Source: Hyphomicrobiaceae bacterium
Lineage (GTDB): Bacteria > Pseudomonadota > Alphaproteobacteria > Rhizobiales > Hyphomicrobiaceae
NCBI GenBank assembly: GCA_020442225.1
Contig: JAGRKR010000090.1
Location: 1-22,331 of the forward strand
Direction of reading: 5' to 3'
DNA: 22,331 nucleotides
Shown piece after piece: positions 7,237-15,053 of this stretch; the stretch's first letter is position 1, and each line of letters begins with the position of its first letter. Position numbers and translations under genes: made by a program. The notes under the pieces were generated by a model. It saw only the letters and a list, made by a program, of their open reading frames with translations. It was not told the origin of the DNA and did no database searches.

Positions 7237-7734
7237 TCAGCGCGCGAGGCCGCCCATGCGGCAGACCTCCGCCCACTCGGCCTCGCTCACCGGCTGCACC
7301 GACAGGCGGAACGACGTCACGAGGCTCATGCCGGCGAGCTTGGGATTGGCCTTGACCGCCGGCAGCGGCACGGGCTGCGGCATCGCCTCGAGCGCGCGGA
7401 CGTCGACGCACTCCCACGTGCCCGTCGTGTCCTCGGGATCGGGATGGGCGAGCGCGATCACCTCGGCGATGCCGACGACGGCGAGCCCGATGTTGGAATG
7501 ATAGAAAAAACAGCGGTCGCCGAGCTTCATGGCGCGCATGAAGTTGCGCGCCTGATAATTGCGCACGCCGGACCATGGCTCGCCCGCCGCCCCTCTGGCC
7601 ACCAGATCGTCCCACGAGAAGACGTCGGGCTCGGACTTCAGGAGCCAGAAGCCCGTGGAGACGACCGGCGCCGGGGATTTCCGGGTGGCTGTGGCGACAG
7701 CCTTGCGCGGCTTGGGTTTTGAGGACTTCGGCAT
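7237..7734 (-). CDS. EVE-domain protein (YTH/PUA-like nucleic-acid-binding)
   Basis: A 165-residue protein. Residues 1-26 are a lysine-rich tail (KPKPRKAVATATRK). From 29 onwards there is a complete EVE domain: FWLLKSEPDVFSW (29-41), WSGVRNYQARNFM (54-66), GDRCFFYHSN (72-81), VGIAEVI, AHPDPED, and a C-terminal RLSVQPVSEAEWAEVCRMGG. EVE proteins have a PUA-like fold thought to recognise modified bases in RNA or DNA; no partner nuclease is adjacent here. The basic tail is often present in alphaproteobacterial members. It lies 121 bases downstream of the ligase gene on the same strand but probably has its own promoter. Confidence 0.92.
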   Translation of the reverse strand: MPKSSKPKPRKAVATATRKSPAPVVSTGFWLLKSEPDVFSWDDLVARGAAGEPWSGVRNYQARNFMRAMKLGDRCFFYHSNIGLAVVGIAEVIALAHPDPEDTTGTWECVDVRALEAMPQPVPLPAVKANPKLAGMSLVTSFRLSVQPVSEAEWAEVCRMGGLAR

Positions 7735-7855
7735 CGTCAGCGGATCTCGCGTCGGCAGTGTTGGCGTTTGGCCGGCGCGTGAGCTCCGGCGCTGGTCCGA
7801 TAGGGTGTTATCATCACCCTGCGTCCGCCTGCAAACCGATCTCCCGGGCGCGCCG
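7735..7855 (-). promoter_or_regulatory. Spacer between ligase operon and EVE gene with a hairpin
   Basis: AGGGTG (7802-7807) and CACCCT (7815-7820) form a perfect 6-bp stem with a 7-base loop, 35 bases past the ligase stop. It may end the seven-gene operon, although no T-tract follows on the minus strand. A TTGCAG hexamer on the minus strand (about 7829-7834), with GATAACA 16-18 bases on, could be an EVE promoter overlapping the hairpin. Both are weak calls. Confidence 0.3.
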
Positions 7856-9274
7856 TCAGGCGAGAGCTGCTCGCAGCGCCGGATAATCCACCTTGGACCG
7901 ATGGCGACGGTCGAGCGGGATCGCGGCGAGTGCGACGACGCGCTCGATGCCGAGCCGGCGCGCATTGCGTTCCCACGTCCCGGCCTCGGCGCCATCGCCC
8001 TCGATGGCCAGCACCGGACGCCCGCCGATGCCTGCGAGTGCGGCCCGGCGCACACCCGGCCAGAAGCGGGCCGCCGCCTCGACGCCGAAGGGATGCAACG
8101 CCCCGACCCGCGCATCGACACGGCCGAGCAGCCACAACCGCCCCTCTTCGTCGAGCCGTCCGGCGTCGCCCGTGCGGTGCCAGATCTCTCCGTCGAGCGC
8201 GATCTTGCTGCCGGCGTTGCGGCTCGGGTCCATGTAGGTCTTGTTGACGTGCGCCCCGCTGACCACGATTTCGCCGTCGATGAGCCGCAGGGCCACGTCC
8301 GGCACCGGCCGGCCAGCGAGCAAGCCCGCGCCCTCCCGCATGGCGGCCCAGTCGGCGCTGGCGATCTCGTCGGCCCCGATGTGTGCGATCGGCTCCGCCT
8401 CGGTGGAGCCGTAGACGGCGACGATGCGACAGCCCGGCGAGGCGGCGGCAAGCCTCTCCATGACATCGGGGAAGACCGGCCCACCGCCGGTGAAGATGGC
8501 GGAGATCCCAGGCGGTGGGCCGCCCTCCGCGAGAGCCTCGCAGACCGACGGCGGCACGAGCAGCCGCGTCACGCCCCGCTCGCGCACGACAGCGGCGAGG
8601 GCTGCCGCCTCCACCTTGTCGTGCCGCGTCACATTCCAGGACGGCAGCACACTGGTGGTGCCCAGGGCCAGGTTCACGAGCACGAACACCGGGAACGCCA
8701 CGAGATCGCGCTCGTGCTCATGCCCGGCCACGAGCAGCGGCGAGACCGCGGCATGCTGAGCCGCCAGAAAGCCATGGGTGCGCTCGATGGCCTTCGGCAG
8801 ACCCGTTGAGCCGCTGGTGAAGGAAATCAGGGCGGGGTGATCGTCGGGCAGGGCGATCGTCGGCGTCCGCGTCGGCCGACGCCGGTCGGAAGCGAGCAGA
8901 AGTGGCCCCGTCCCCCAAAGCTCCGGCAGGGCGAAGCGCAGGCCTGCCAGCCAACCGCCCGAGAACACAGCGCGTGGGCGCGTCGCGCCAATCGCATGGC
9001 GCAGTCCTTTGAGACCCAGTGCGGGCTCGGGAAAAACCGCCACGGCGCCGAGACGCCAGAGTGCCGCCAGACCGGCATAGAGCGGCAGGCCGATGCGGGT
9101 GGCGATCAGCACGCGATCGCCGCGGCGGATTCCTTTCCGCCGCCAGCCTTCCGCGAGCTCATCCGACCAGAGCGCCAGCGCACTGAAACTGACGCTGCGA
9201 CCGCGCCCGTCGATGATCGCCGGATGCGCGCCTCGGCGCGCCGCGGTCGCGAGAAAGGCCTCGAGAATGCTCAT
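7856..9274 (-). CDS. AMP-forming acyl-acid ligase, OleC-like
   Basis: A 472-residue member of the ANL adenylating superfamily, slightly short for the family. Seen: P-loop SFTSGSTGLPK (151-161), adenine motif YGSTEAEP (288-295), HRTGD with Asp370, LWLLGRVDARVG hinge (381-391), and the C-terminal catalytic lysine region DRRHRSKVDY (Lys461). The stretch DLVAFPVFVLVNLALGTTSV and the YGSTEAEPIA-HIGADEI pattern resemble OleC, the beta-lactone synthetase that adenylates beta-hydroxy acids, more than standard acyl-CoA ligases. That assignment is by eye. It is the last gene of the seven-gene operon; its ATG overlaps the acyltransferase stop (ATGA). It may activate the acid precursor or a tail of the product. 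Confidence 0.85.
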   Translation of the reverse strand: MSILEAFLATAARRGAHPAIIDGRGRSVSFSALALWSDELAEGWRRKGIRRGDRVLIATRIGLPLYAGLAALWRLGAVAVFPEPALGLKGLRHAIGATRPRAVFSGGWLAGLRFALPELWGTGPLLLASDRRRPTRTPTIALPDDHPALISFTSGSTGLPKAIERTHGFLAAQHAAVSPLLVAGHEHERDLVAFPVFVLVNLALGTTSVLPSWNVTRHDKVEAAALAAVVRERGVTRLLVPPSVCEALAEGGPPPGISAIFTGGGPVFPDVMERLAAASPGCRIVAVYGSTEAEPIAHIGADEIASADWAAMREGAGLLAGRPVPDVALRLIDGEIVVSGAHVNKTYMDPSRNAGSKIALDGEIWHRTGDAGRLDEEGRLWLLGRVDARVGALHPFGVEAAARFWPGVRRAALAGIGGRPVLAIEGDGAEAGTWERNARRLGIERVVALAAIPLDRRHRSKVDYPALRAALA

Positions 9275-10143
9275 GCCCCGTCGTTCCCGACGAGCCGCCG
9301 CCCCATCAGCGCATAGCGGCGGAAAATCTCGCCACCTTCACGCACGCTGCGCTCCCTCGACACGTTGTCGACGTGCATCAGAGCATGGACGGCGTGCGTG
9401 AAGCCCGCTCTGCGCGCGCGCAGATTGAGGCTCGCCACGAGCATGCGGCCGACGCCGCGCCTGGCGCTGGCGTAGGTCTTGATGACGATCTCAGGTGCCG
9501 CCGCTGCCGCCATCGGATTGGGGTAGGCGAAGAGAAAACCGACGATCTCGCCGCCGGGCGCATGCGCAAACAGGATGAAGCGATGATCGAGCATCGGCAG
9601 AAGCGGCCGATAGAGATCGAGGAAAGCCGCGCGCGTGATGGGCTTGTAGAAGGCGTTCCGCGCGAAGGCCGACAGCGACATGTCGAAGATGCCGCCGATC
9701 AGCGCCTCGGCATCGCGTCCGTCCCACGCGACGACCTCGATGCCCTCCGACACGTCGGGCGCTTGCAACGCATCCAGCTCCGGCAATTGTGCCCGCGCCG
9801 ACACATAGCGCGAGATCGGCGCGAAGCCGGCTGCGGCGAAGGCCATGGCATCGGTGGCGCCGCTGACCGGCTCGAGCGGGAAGGCCGCGGAGCCGTCGCT
9901 CTCGGTCACGAGGCGATAGGCGTGCCAGGTGTCGCCATCCATCGGACCGATGACCGCCTCGAAGCCTTCGACGGCAGCGCGGTCGGCGACGGAGCAAAGC
10001 AGAGCCGAGCCCGCCGCCTCCGAGGGCGAGCGGAACTGGCCGACGGCGAGCGTCCTCAGGCCGTTCCAGCGCGGCGCGTCCCGAAAGAGACGCCCGCTCG
10101 CCTCGCCGAGCATGACGGTCTCGGGGGTCGAGTTTTCGCTCAT
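9271..10143 (-). CDS. GNAT-family N-acyltransferase
   Basis: A 290-residue soluble protein. The C-terminal half carries a GNAT core: FILFAHAPGGEIVGFLFAYP (strands 3-4), EIVIKTYASARRGVGRMLVA (strand 4, then the acyl-CoA loop ARRGVGRM and helix 3), and ALMHVDNVSRERSVREGG-EIFRRYALMGRRL (the N-x-S and YxLM end of the fold). The N-terminal 110 residues include GPMDGDTWHAYRLVTES and AAAGFAPISRYVSA, which resemble a duplicated, degenerate GNAT half seen in similar proteins. It would transfer an acyl group from CoA to an amine or hydroxyl. ATG 10143 is chosen for its GGAGGG site; ATG 10155 is a possible alternative. It lies inside the operon, coupled to both neighbours. Confidence 0.8.
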   Translation of the reverse strand: MSENSTPETVMLGEASGRLFRDAPRWNGLRTLAVGQFRSPSEAAGSALLCSVADRAAVEGFEAVIGPMDGDTWHAYRLVTESDGSAAFPLEPVSGATDAMAFAAAGFAPISRYVSARAQLPELDALQAPDVSEGIEVVAWDGRDAEALIGGIFDMSLSAFARNAFYKPITRAAFLDLYRPLLPMLDHRFILFAHAPGGEIVGFLFAYPNPMAAAAAPEIVIKTYASARRGVGRMLVASLNLRARRAGFTHAVHALMHVDNVSRERSVREGGEIFRRYALMGRRLVGNDGA

Positions 10144-10147
10144 TCGT

Positions 10148-10153
10148 CCCTCC
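10148..10153 (-). promoter_or_regulatory. Ribosome-binding site deciding the acyltransferase start
   Basis: GGAGGG on the minus strand, 4 bases before ATG 10143 and inside the coding frame that would begin at ATG 10155. It favours the shorter protein. Confidence 0.6.
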
Positions 10154-10154
10154 A

Positions 10155-11468
10155 TCAGGTCACCGACATGGACACGTATCCGACGAGCGGGATGGCGGCT
10201 GCCAGGGCGGCCACCCGGGGGCTGCGGTAGCGATCGAACCACTGCGGACTGGCAAGGGTGAGGCTCGCCACCACGACGAGGCTCGCCAGCGCCCAGCCTC
10301 TGAGGTCGCCGAAGTGTCGAGAGGTCGCCACGTCCAGGCTGGCCACGAGATGGAAGAGCACCATCAGCAGGCCGACCGCCGCGGCCGCGATGCCGATTTT
10401 CCAGACTCTCGGGCTGCCGGCCAGCGTCAGGCAGACCAGCGCCGCGGTCACACCGGCGAAGGTCAGGTTGTAGAAGCCGATTGCCGTCGGCCCGCTGTAC
10501 TCGCCGATGAACAGCCAGAACAGCGACAGCCCGACCAGCACGGCCAAATTGTCGAGATCGGGAAACGGGCTCCGCGTCGGCCGCGCCGCGCGCAAGGCGG
10601 CATGAGCGATGACGGCAAGCGCCGGCAATATGGCGTTGCCGGGCGAGGTGTATGAACAGATCAGGAAGAGCGCGACGGCATGGGCGCGGGCCGCATGCGG
10701 CGTGAGGCCGAGCGGCCGCCCGACCACGTGCATGAGCAGTACCACCGCCACGAATCCCGCTGCCAGGATCGCCAGCGCCAGCGGCGCGCTCGTCACGTGA
10801 CCCGCGAGAAACAGATGAAGACCGACCGGCAGGAACAGATTGTCGAAGCCACGCCAGGAGTCCGCCTCGATGAGCGCGCCGAAGGCCGCGATGAGCAGGC
10901 CGAGCGTCACCACGTTGGCCCGCGGCACGTCGGTCATGAGCAGCAACAGCACCATGGCGACGATCCATGTCACCAGGAAGAAGACAGCGACGCCTTCGAG
11001 GCTCTTGCTGCCGGCCTCCACGGCGAACGTACGCCGGCCATAGGCGCTTCCCGCGAGCGCTGCCGCCGCGTCCGAGAGCGTGAGCACGGCCAGCGGCAAC
11101 ACGTAGAGGACGGCGTTGCCTTGCGAGCGCACGAACAGAAAGCCGATGGATAAAGCCAGCAGCATGTCGCCGTAGGACGCGCGCTCGACGCCGTGCACCG
11201 TCGAGCCGATGCCGCGCTCTGCCAGAGCCGGCAGGCGCAACACGATCATAACGACGAGAGTGACGCCGACGAGCAGCAGCACCGGCCAGCGGCTCTGAAA
11301 CAGCAGCGGCAACAGCATGGCATAGGAGCCGGTCGCCACGTGCACGGCCTTACGCTGCAATTCCGCCGACCAGCCGAACCGATGACCGGCAGTCCGCACG
11401 CCCGCCATGACCGCAAGCAGTGCGCCGACGGAGCCGACGATGAGCGCGAGGTCGGCAAGGACGCTCAT
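10155..11468 (-). CDS. Phytol/dolichol-kinase-like (CTP-dependent polyprenol kinase) membrane protein with extra membrane half
   Basis: A 437-residue polytopic membrane protein. The N-terminal half (1-215) matches the dolichol kinase/VTE5 phytol kinase/phosphatidate cytidylyltransferase group: QRKAVHVATG (38-47), LSDAAAALAGSAYGRR with Asp133 (131-146), then KSLEG (155-159), the motif set used to bind CTP and phosphorylate long-chain alcohols. The second half (about 220-437) holds five to seven more hydrophobic segments that I do not recognise, with a conserved-looking LICSYTSPGNAILPAL and LFWLFIGEYSGPTAIGFYN. Usual kinases of this group are 200-300 residues, so this is a fusion or extended form. 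It sits in the operon between the BtaA-like and GNAT genes (ATGA overlap upstream) and probably phosphorylates the alcohol made there. Confidence 0.8.
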   Translation of the reverse strand: MSVLADLALIVGSVGALLAVMAGVRTAGHRFGWSAELQRKAVHVATGSYAMLLPLLFQSRWPVLLLVGVTLVVMIVLRLPALAERGIGSTVHGVERASYGDMLLALSIGFLFVRSQGNAVLYVLPLAVLTLSDAAAALAGSAYGRRTFAVEAGSKSLEGVAVFFLVTWIVAMVLLLLMTDVPRANVVTLGLLIAAFGALIEADSWRGFDNLFLPVGLHLFLAGHVTSAPLALAILAAGFVAVVLLMHVVGRPLGLTPHAARAHAVALFLICSYTSPGNAILPALAVIAHAALRAARPTRSPFPDLDNLAVLVGLSLFWLFIGEYSGPTAIGFYNLTFAGVTAALVCLTLAGSPRVWKIGIAAAAVGLLMVLFHLVASLDVATSRHFGDLRGWALASLVVVASLTLASPQWFDRYRSPRVAALAAAIPLVGYVSMSVT

Positions 11469-12580
11469 CCCACGACCTCCTCGACGACGAAATCCGAGTA
11501 GAAAAAGGCCTTGTCCTCAGCCTTCAAGCGATCCTCGTCCATCTGGCGACGCACGATGCGTGCGGCCAGATGCGCCGGCACGCGGCGCGGCACCATCATG
11601 TTCCAGTACACTAGGCGGGCGCCCGGATTGGCGGCAGAGAGCAGGCTCGCGTAGACCTCGGCAAAGACACCGGGCGACATGTACTCGAAGATGTCCGAGA
11701 GATTGAAGCCGTCGGCCTTCTCGCCCGTCGCCACGAAACGCTCGAGCGAACCCGACCGGATATCCAAGCGATCGAGCCGATCCCGGATCACGCCGAAATG
11801 CTCAGGCCGCCAGGCGAGCGGCAAGGCCTCTCGCTGCGCTCCGAGCAGGATGGCGGCGAGATAGGGATTGTCGACCGGATCGAGATCGACGACGGCATGC
11901 CTGATCCGGCGCGCCACGTGGGCCGCGACGCTTCCCTCGACATGTTCGAAGAAGGCGGCGTCACGGCCGAGCCGTCCCATCGCAAAGCGCGAGAAGAAGA
12001 GATTGAGGAGCAACCGCCAGCGCCACGTGCACCAGCGTTCGCGCAGAAAGGCCTCCCGCGCCTCGCGATCGCGACGCTCGAACACCGCCTCGACCGTCCG
12101 CCGTCCGTGCACGAGCGGCAGCAGGCGTTGCCGGAAGATGCGGAAGTAGCGCTCGAACTTGCCGACGCCGCCGAGGCCGAACGCCACAACCTCGCCGCGA
12201 CGCGCGCGCCAGAAGGCGGCCGTCTCCGGCGGCAGGGTGGCGATCACGCGATCGAGCAGCGCGCCCCGGTCGGCGGCGGGCCGCGCGCCGAGCAGCGCCA
12301 GGAACGCGTCATGATCGAGCACGCGATACGCCCCGATGCGCGCCTCGAGGCAGGCGATCTGCGCCCGCGAGAGATCGACCACGACGACCCGTGCGGGATC
12401 GAGGGTCAACATCGCCAGGGCATTGTCACCAGCCGACGAGATCGACACCAGCGTGGCGCCGGGTCGGCTCGCAAGCCCCCCGACGAGCACGTCGGCATCC
12501 TCCCAGAGCTGGGCATAGCGGATATCGTCGAACGACGCTTTGCCGGCGATCTCGCTTGCCGCGGCGCTTCCCTCAGCCAT
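11465..12580 (-). CDS. DUF3419/BtaA-like SAM-dependent 3-amino-3-carboxypropyltransferase homologue
   Basis: A 371-residue protein homologous by motif to BtaA, which moves the 3-amino-3-carboxypropyl group of S-adenosylmethionine onto the hydroxyl of diacylglycerol in betaine-lipid synthesis. Seen: IRYAQLWEDADVL (20-32), the SAM-binding SISSAGDNALAML (46-58), VVVVDLSRAQIACLEARI (66-83), VGKFERYFRIFRQRLLPLVH, WRWRLLLNLFFSRFAMGRLG, and late DGFNLSDIFEYMSP and RLVYWNMMVPRR. All are hallmark DUF3419 segments. BtaB, the N-methyltransferase that normally follows BtaA, is absent from this operon, so the acceptor may differ. The ATG at 12580 overlaps the upstream stop by 8 bases. Confidence 0.87.
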   Translation of the reverse strand: MAEGSAAASEIAGKASFDDIRYAQLWEDADVLVGGLASRPGATLVSISSAGDNALAMLTLDPARVVVVDLSRAQIACLEARIGAYRVLDHDAFLALLGARPAADRGALLDRVIATLPPETAAFWRARRGEVVAFGLGGVGKFERYFRIFRQRLLPLVHGRRTVEAVFERRDREAREAFLRERWCTWRWRLLLNLFFSRFAMGRLGRDAAFFEHVEGSVAAHVARRIRHAVVDLDPVDNPYLAAILLGAQREALPLAWRPEHFGVIRDRLDRLDIRSGSLERFVATGEKADGFNLSDIFEYMSPGVFAEVYASLLSAANPGARLVYWNMMVPRRVPAHLAARIVRRQMDEDRLKAEDKAFFYSDFVVEEVVG

Positions 12581-15053
12581 GATGCCGCCTCACGCTCCCG
12601 CTGACGCCGTCGACCTCGATCTCGTCACCGGTCGCGAGCCACTGCGTCGCTCCCTTCACGCCGACGACGCAGGGGATCCCGAGCTCCCGCGCGACGATGG
12701 CCGAGTGCGACAGCAGGCTGCCGCGCTCCACCACGATGGCCGAGGCATTGGCGAACACCGCGATCCAGCCGGGATCGGTATGTCGCGCCACGAGGATCTC
12801 ACCCGGCTCGAGCGCCTGCGAGCGCGGATCGGTGACGACGCGCGCCTTGCCGACGATGCGGCCCGCCGAACAGCCCGTTCCCATCCGCGCCTCGCCATTG
12901 CCGTCCGTGTCTGCGCTTCGCTCCGCGATCTGCGCCTCGGCCGATGCCGGCCGTCGGCATGCGACGGCGCCGGTGATCGTCACGCGCTCCGGCGGATCGG
13001 CCAGTGCGCGTCCTCGCGTCATCTCCGCCCGCCGGACCGCCACGAGCCCCTCGAGGTTGCTCGACACGCTGAACCCTTCGATGGCACCGAGCACCTCCTG
13101 GACCGTGAGCATCAGCACGTCGCCGGGCTCGGCTATGACCCCGTTCGCTGCAAGCTCCCGGCCCATGGCCATGAAGATGCGGCGCGCCCGGCCGAATACG
13201 CGCGTGCGCTCGAAGCGCAGGTTCTCGCGATCGCGCACGCGCGCCTTGGCAAGCGACAACGCCAGCCCGGCAATGCTGCGGCGAAGGGGACGCCCGGCGA
13301 ACAGGGCCTTCAGCTTGGCCCCGGCGTCGATGGTCTGGCGCTCGAGCTGGGGCGGCCGCTCGGCAGCGGCGGCGATGGCCAGGAGAAGGGGCGTCGGGTC
13401 CTCGTCGAGCGTGGTGCTTTCGAGCTTCAGTTCCTCGGTGCAGCGATCACCGAACTTGGCGAGATAGCTGTCGATGCCGCCGCGAATACCGGGGTGCCCT
13501 GCGAGCGCGGCCAGACCGTCGCGCCGCAGCGCCGCCGACAGCCCCGGAGCGGCCGAGACCTCGCGGCCGAGCGCCGCGATGCGCTGTGCCGGCTCGGCGG
13601 AGACGATGTCGCCCTGACCGATCAGCACGTCGTTGTGGAGGGCCAGCCCTTCCGCTCCGAGCCACCTCTCGAGGAGCTTGCGCGAGGCGCCGAAGGCGAT
13701 CATGCACAGGAAATCGTTGACCAGTGGCGCGTCCCAGCGGTCCAGCAACTCCGCCTCGATGCGTCTGTACTCGGCGGCGAGCGCCGTCAACGGCGCCGTC
13801 TCGAGATCGAGCGCGGCGCGGCCGAGGGCAGCATCGAGCCGGCGGTTGAAGTCGCGGATGGTCCCTTGCAGCCGCACCGCCGCCAGCGACATGCGCCATG
13901 CCATACGTGCGATGCGGCCCCATTCCGCCACGACCGACAAGCCGCGTGGGCGAGGCGGCGCCAGGCGATCGGCGATGTCTGCGGGCAGCGGCTCACCGAC
14001 ACCCATCATGGTCTCCATGTGGGCACGATTGCTTGCGAACCCCGGCAGCAGGGCCAGGCAGCGGTACCAGTTGATCAGGTTGTAGTAGACCCGGCCATCG
14101 AGCCGGCCCAGCATGTTGTCGAAGGCCGCCGCGTTGGCGCGCACGCGCGCCTCGGGCACGCCGAGCAGACCGACGAAGGCACGATAGACCCGCGCGTAGG
14201 CGTACTGCGCGAAGCTGTAGGTCAGCGGCGAGACGAGCCCTGGATAGCTCTCGACGATGTTGGAGTTGTCGAAGATCGTCACGGTTGCGTCGGGAAGCGG
14301 CGTCGCCGACAGGCGCGACGTGATGGGGCGCGTCTGCAGGACGTGGAGGCGATCCGCCTCAAAGGCCCACTCGATGTCCTGCGGCGCCCCCATGGCAGCC
14401 TCGATGCGCCGGGCCATGTCTGCGAGCCCGGCGAGGTCGCGCGCGCTCAGCGGTCCGTCGGCCTCGAGCGGCGCGCTCGGCACGCCGGTTGCCTTGTCGA
14501 GCGCATAGTCGACGCCGTCCACCTCGCCCGAGACCAGGCGATCGGCAAGCCCAGCCGTAGCGGAAACCACCATGCGGTCGCGGCGCCCGGCCACGGGATC
14601 GGCGGTGAAGACCACTCCGGCCGCTCGTGCCGGCACCATGCGTTGTACGATAACGGCCGGTGCACCATCGTTCGCGTCGAGAGCATGCTGGCGGCGATAG
14701 GCGACGACGCTCTCGGAGAATCCCGAGCGCCAGACCTCATGCGCCGCCGCCGGCACCTCCGCGACTGGGACGTTGAGGCGTGACAGGAACTGCCCCGCGT
14801 GCGAATGCGCTGCTCCGTCCTCCTGACGCCCCGAGGAGCGTACCGCGAACGGCCCCGGACCGAGGCTCGACAGTGCGCGCGAGAGATCGCCGGCCGCTTC
14901 CGGCTTGAGCCCGCTCTCGTCGAAGGCCGCCGGCGAGATGGCGAAGAACTCCGGTGGCGCGAAGCCCGCCGTCGCGAGGCGCGCCAGCGCCGCCGCCTTG
15001 CCGCCGACGTGCTCGACGTCGTGGGCCTCGCCCATGGCGTAGACGTATTTCAT
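12573..15053 (-). CDS. PEP synthase / rifampin-phosphotransferase-like phosphotransferase
   Basis: An 826-residue three-part enzyme. Residues 1-260 form an ATP-grasp domain: GGKAAALARL, FAVRSSGRQEDG, IVQRMVPARAAGVVFTADPV and DIEWAFEADRLHVLQTRPIT. The middle (about 270-720) is a variable substrate domain rich in helices (WYRCLALLPGF, DFLCMIAFGASRKL, FGDRCTEELKLE). The C-terminal swivelling phosphohistidine domain has ILVARHTDPGW and GSLLSHSAIVARELGIPCVVG, with His783 as the probable phospho-carrier. The family includes pyruvate/PEP synthases and antibiotic (rifampin) phosphotransferases. The two-domain-plus-linker order is closer to the rifampin phosphotransferase type than to glycolytic PEP synthase, so a small-molecule or lipid phosphorylation is likely (inference). 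It overlaps UbiA by four bases (ATGA). Confidence 0.88.
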   Translation of the reverse strand: MKYVYAMGEAHDVEHVGGKAAALARLATAGFAPPEFFAISPAAFDESGLKPEAAGDLSRALSSLGPGPFAVRSSGRQEDGAAHSHAGQFLSRLNVPVAEVPAAAHEVWRSGFSESVVAYRRQHALDANDGAPAVIVQRMVPARAAGVVFTADPVAGRRDRMVVSATAGLADRLVSGEVDGVDYALDKATGVPSAPLEADGPLSARDLAGLADMARRIEAAMGAPQDIEWAFEADRLHVLQTRPITSRLSATPLPDATVTIFDNSNIVESYPGLVSPLTYSFAQYAYARVYRAFVGLLGVPEARVRANAAAFDNMLGRLDGRVYYNLINWYRCLALLPGFASNRAHMETMMGVGEPLPADIADRLAPPRPRGLSVVAEWGRIARMAWRMSLAAVRLQGTIRDFNRRLDAALGRAALDLETAPLTALAAEYRRIEAELLDRWDAPLVNDFLCMIAFGASRKLLERWLGAEGLALHNDVLIGQGDIVSAEPAQRIAALGREVSAAPGLSAALRRDGLAALAGHPGIRGGIDSYLAKFGDRCTEELKLESTTLDEDPTPLLLAIAAAAERPPQLERQTIDAGAKLKALFAGRPLRRSIAGLALSLAKARVRDRENLRFERTRVFGRARRIFMAMGRELAANGVIAEPGDVLMLTVQEVLGAIEGFSVSSNLEGLVAVRRAEMTRGRALADPPERVTITGAVACRRPASAEAQIAERSADTDGNGEARMGTGCSAGRIVGKARVVTDPRSQALEPGEILVARHTDPGWIAVFANASAIVVERGSLLSHSAIVARELGIPCVVGVKGATQWLATGDEIEVDGVSGSVRRHHG

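Noticed and set aside
7559..8809. Plus-strand open frame of 416 codons opposite the ligase and EVE genes
   Set aside because: It crosses two real genes on the other strand and has shadow-type composition.
10156..10968. 565-codon version of the GNAT gene beginning at 10968
   Set aside because: The extra 270 residues are the antisense-frame shadow of the membrane kinase gene, whose hydrophobic protein is clearly the real one; a good ribosome-binding site marks 10143.
12540..14783. Plus-strand open frame of 747 codons opposite the PEP-synthase-like gene
   Set aside because: It is rich in Arg/His/Asp/Gly with no domain, typical of the antisense of high-GC coding DNA; the opposite strand has recognised motifs throughout.
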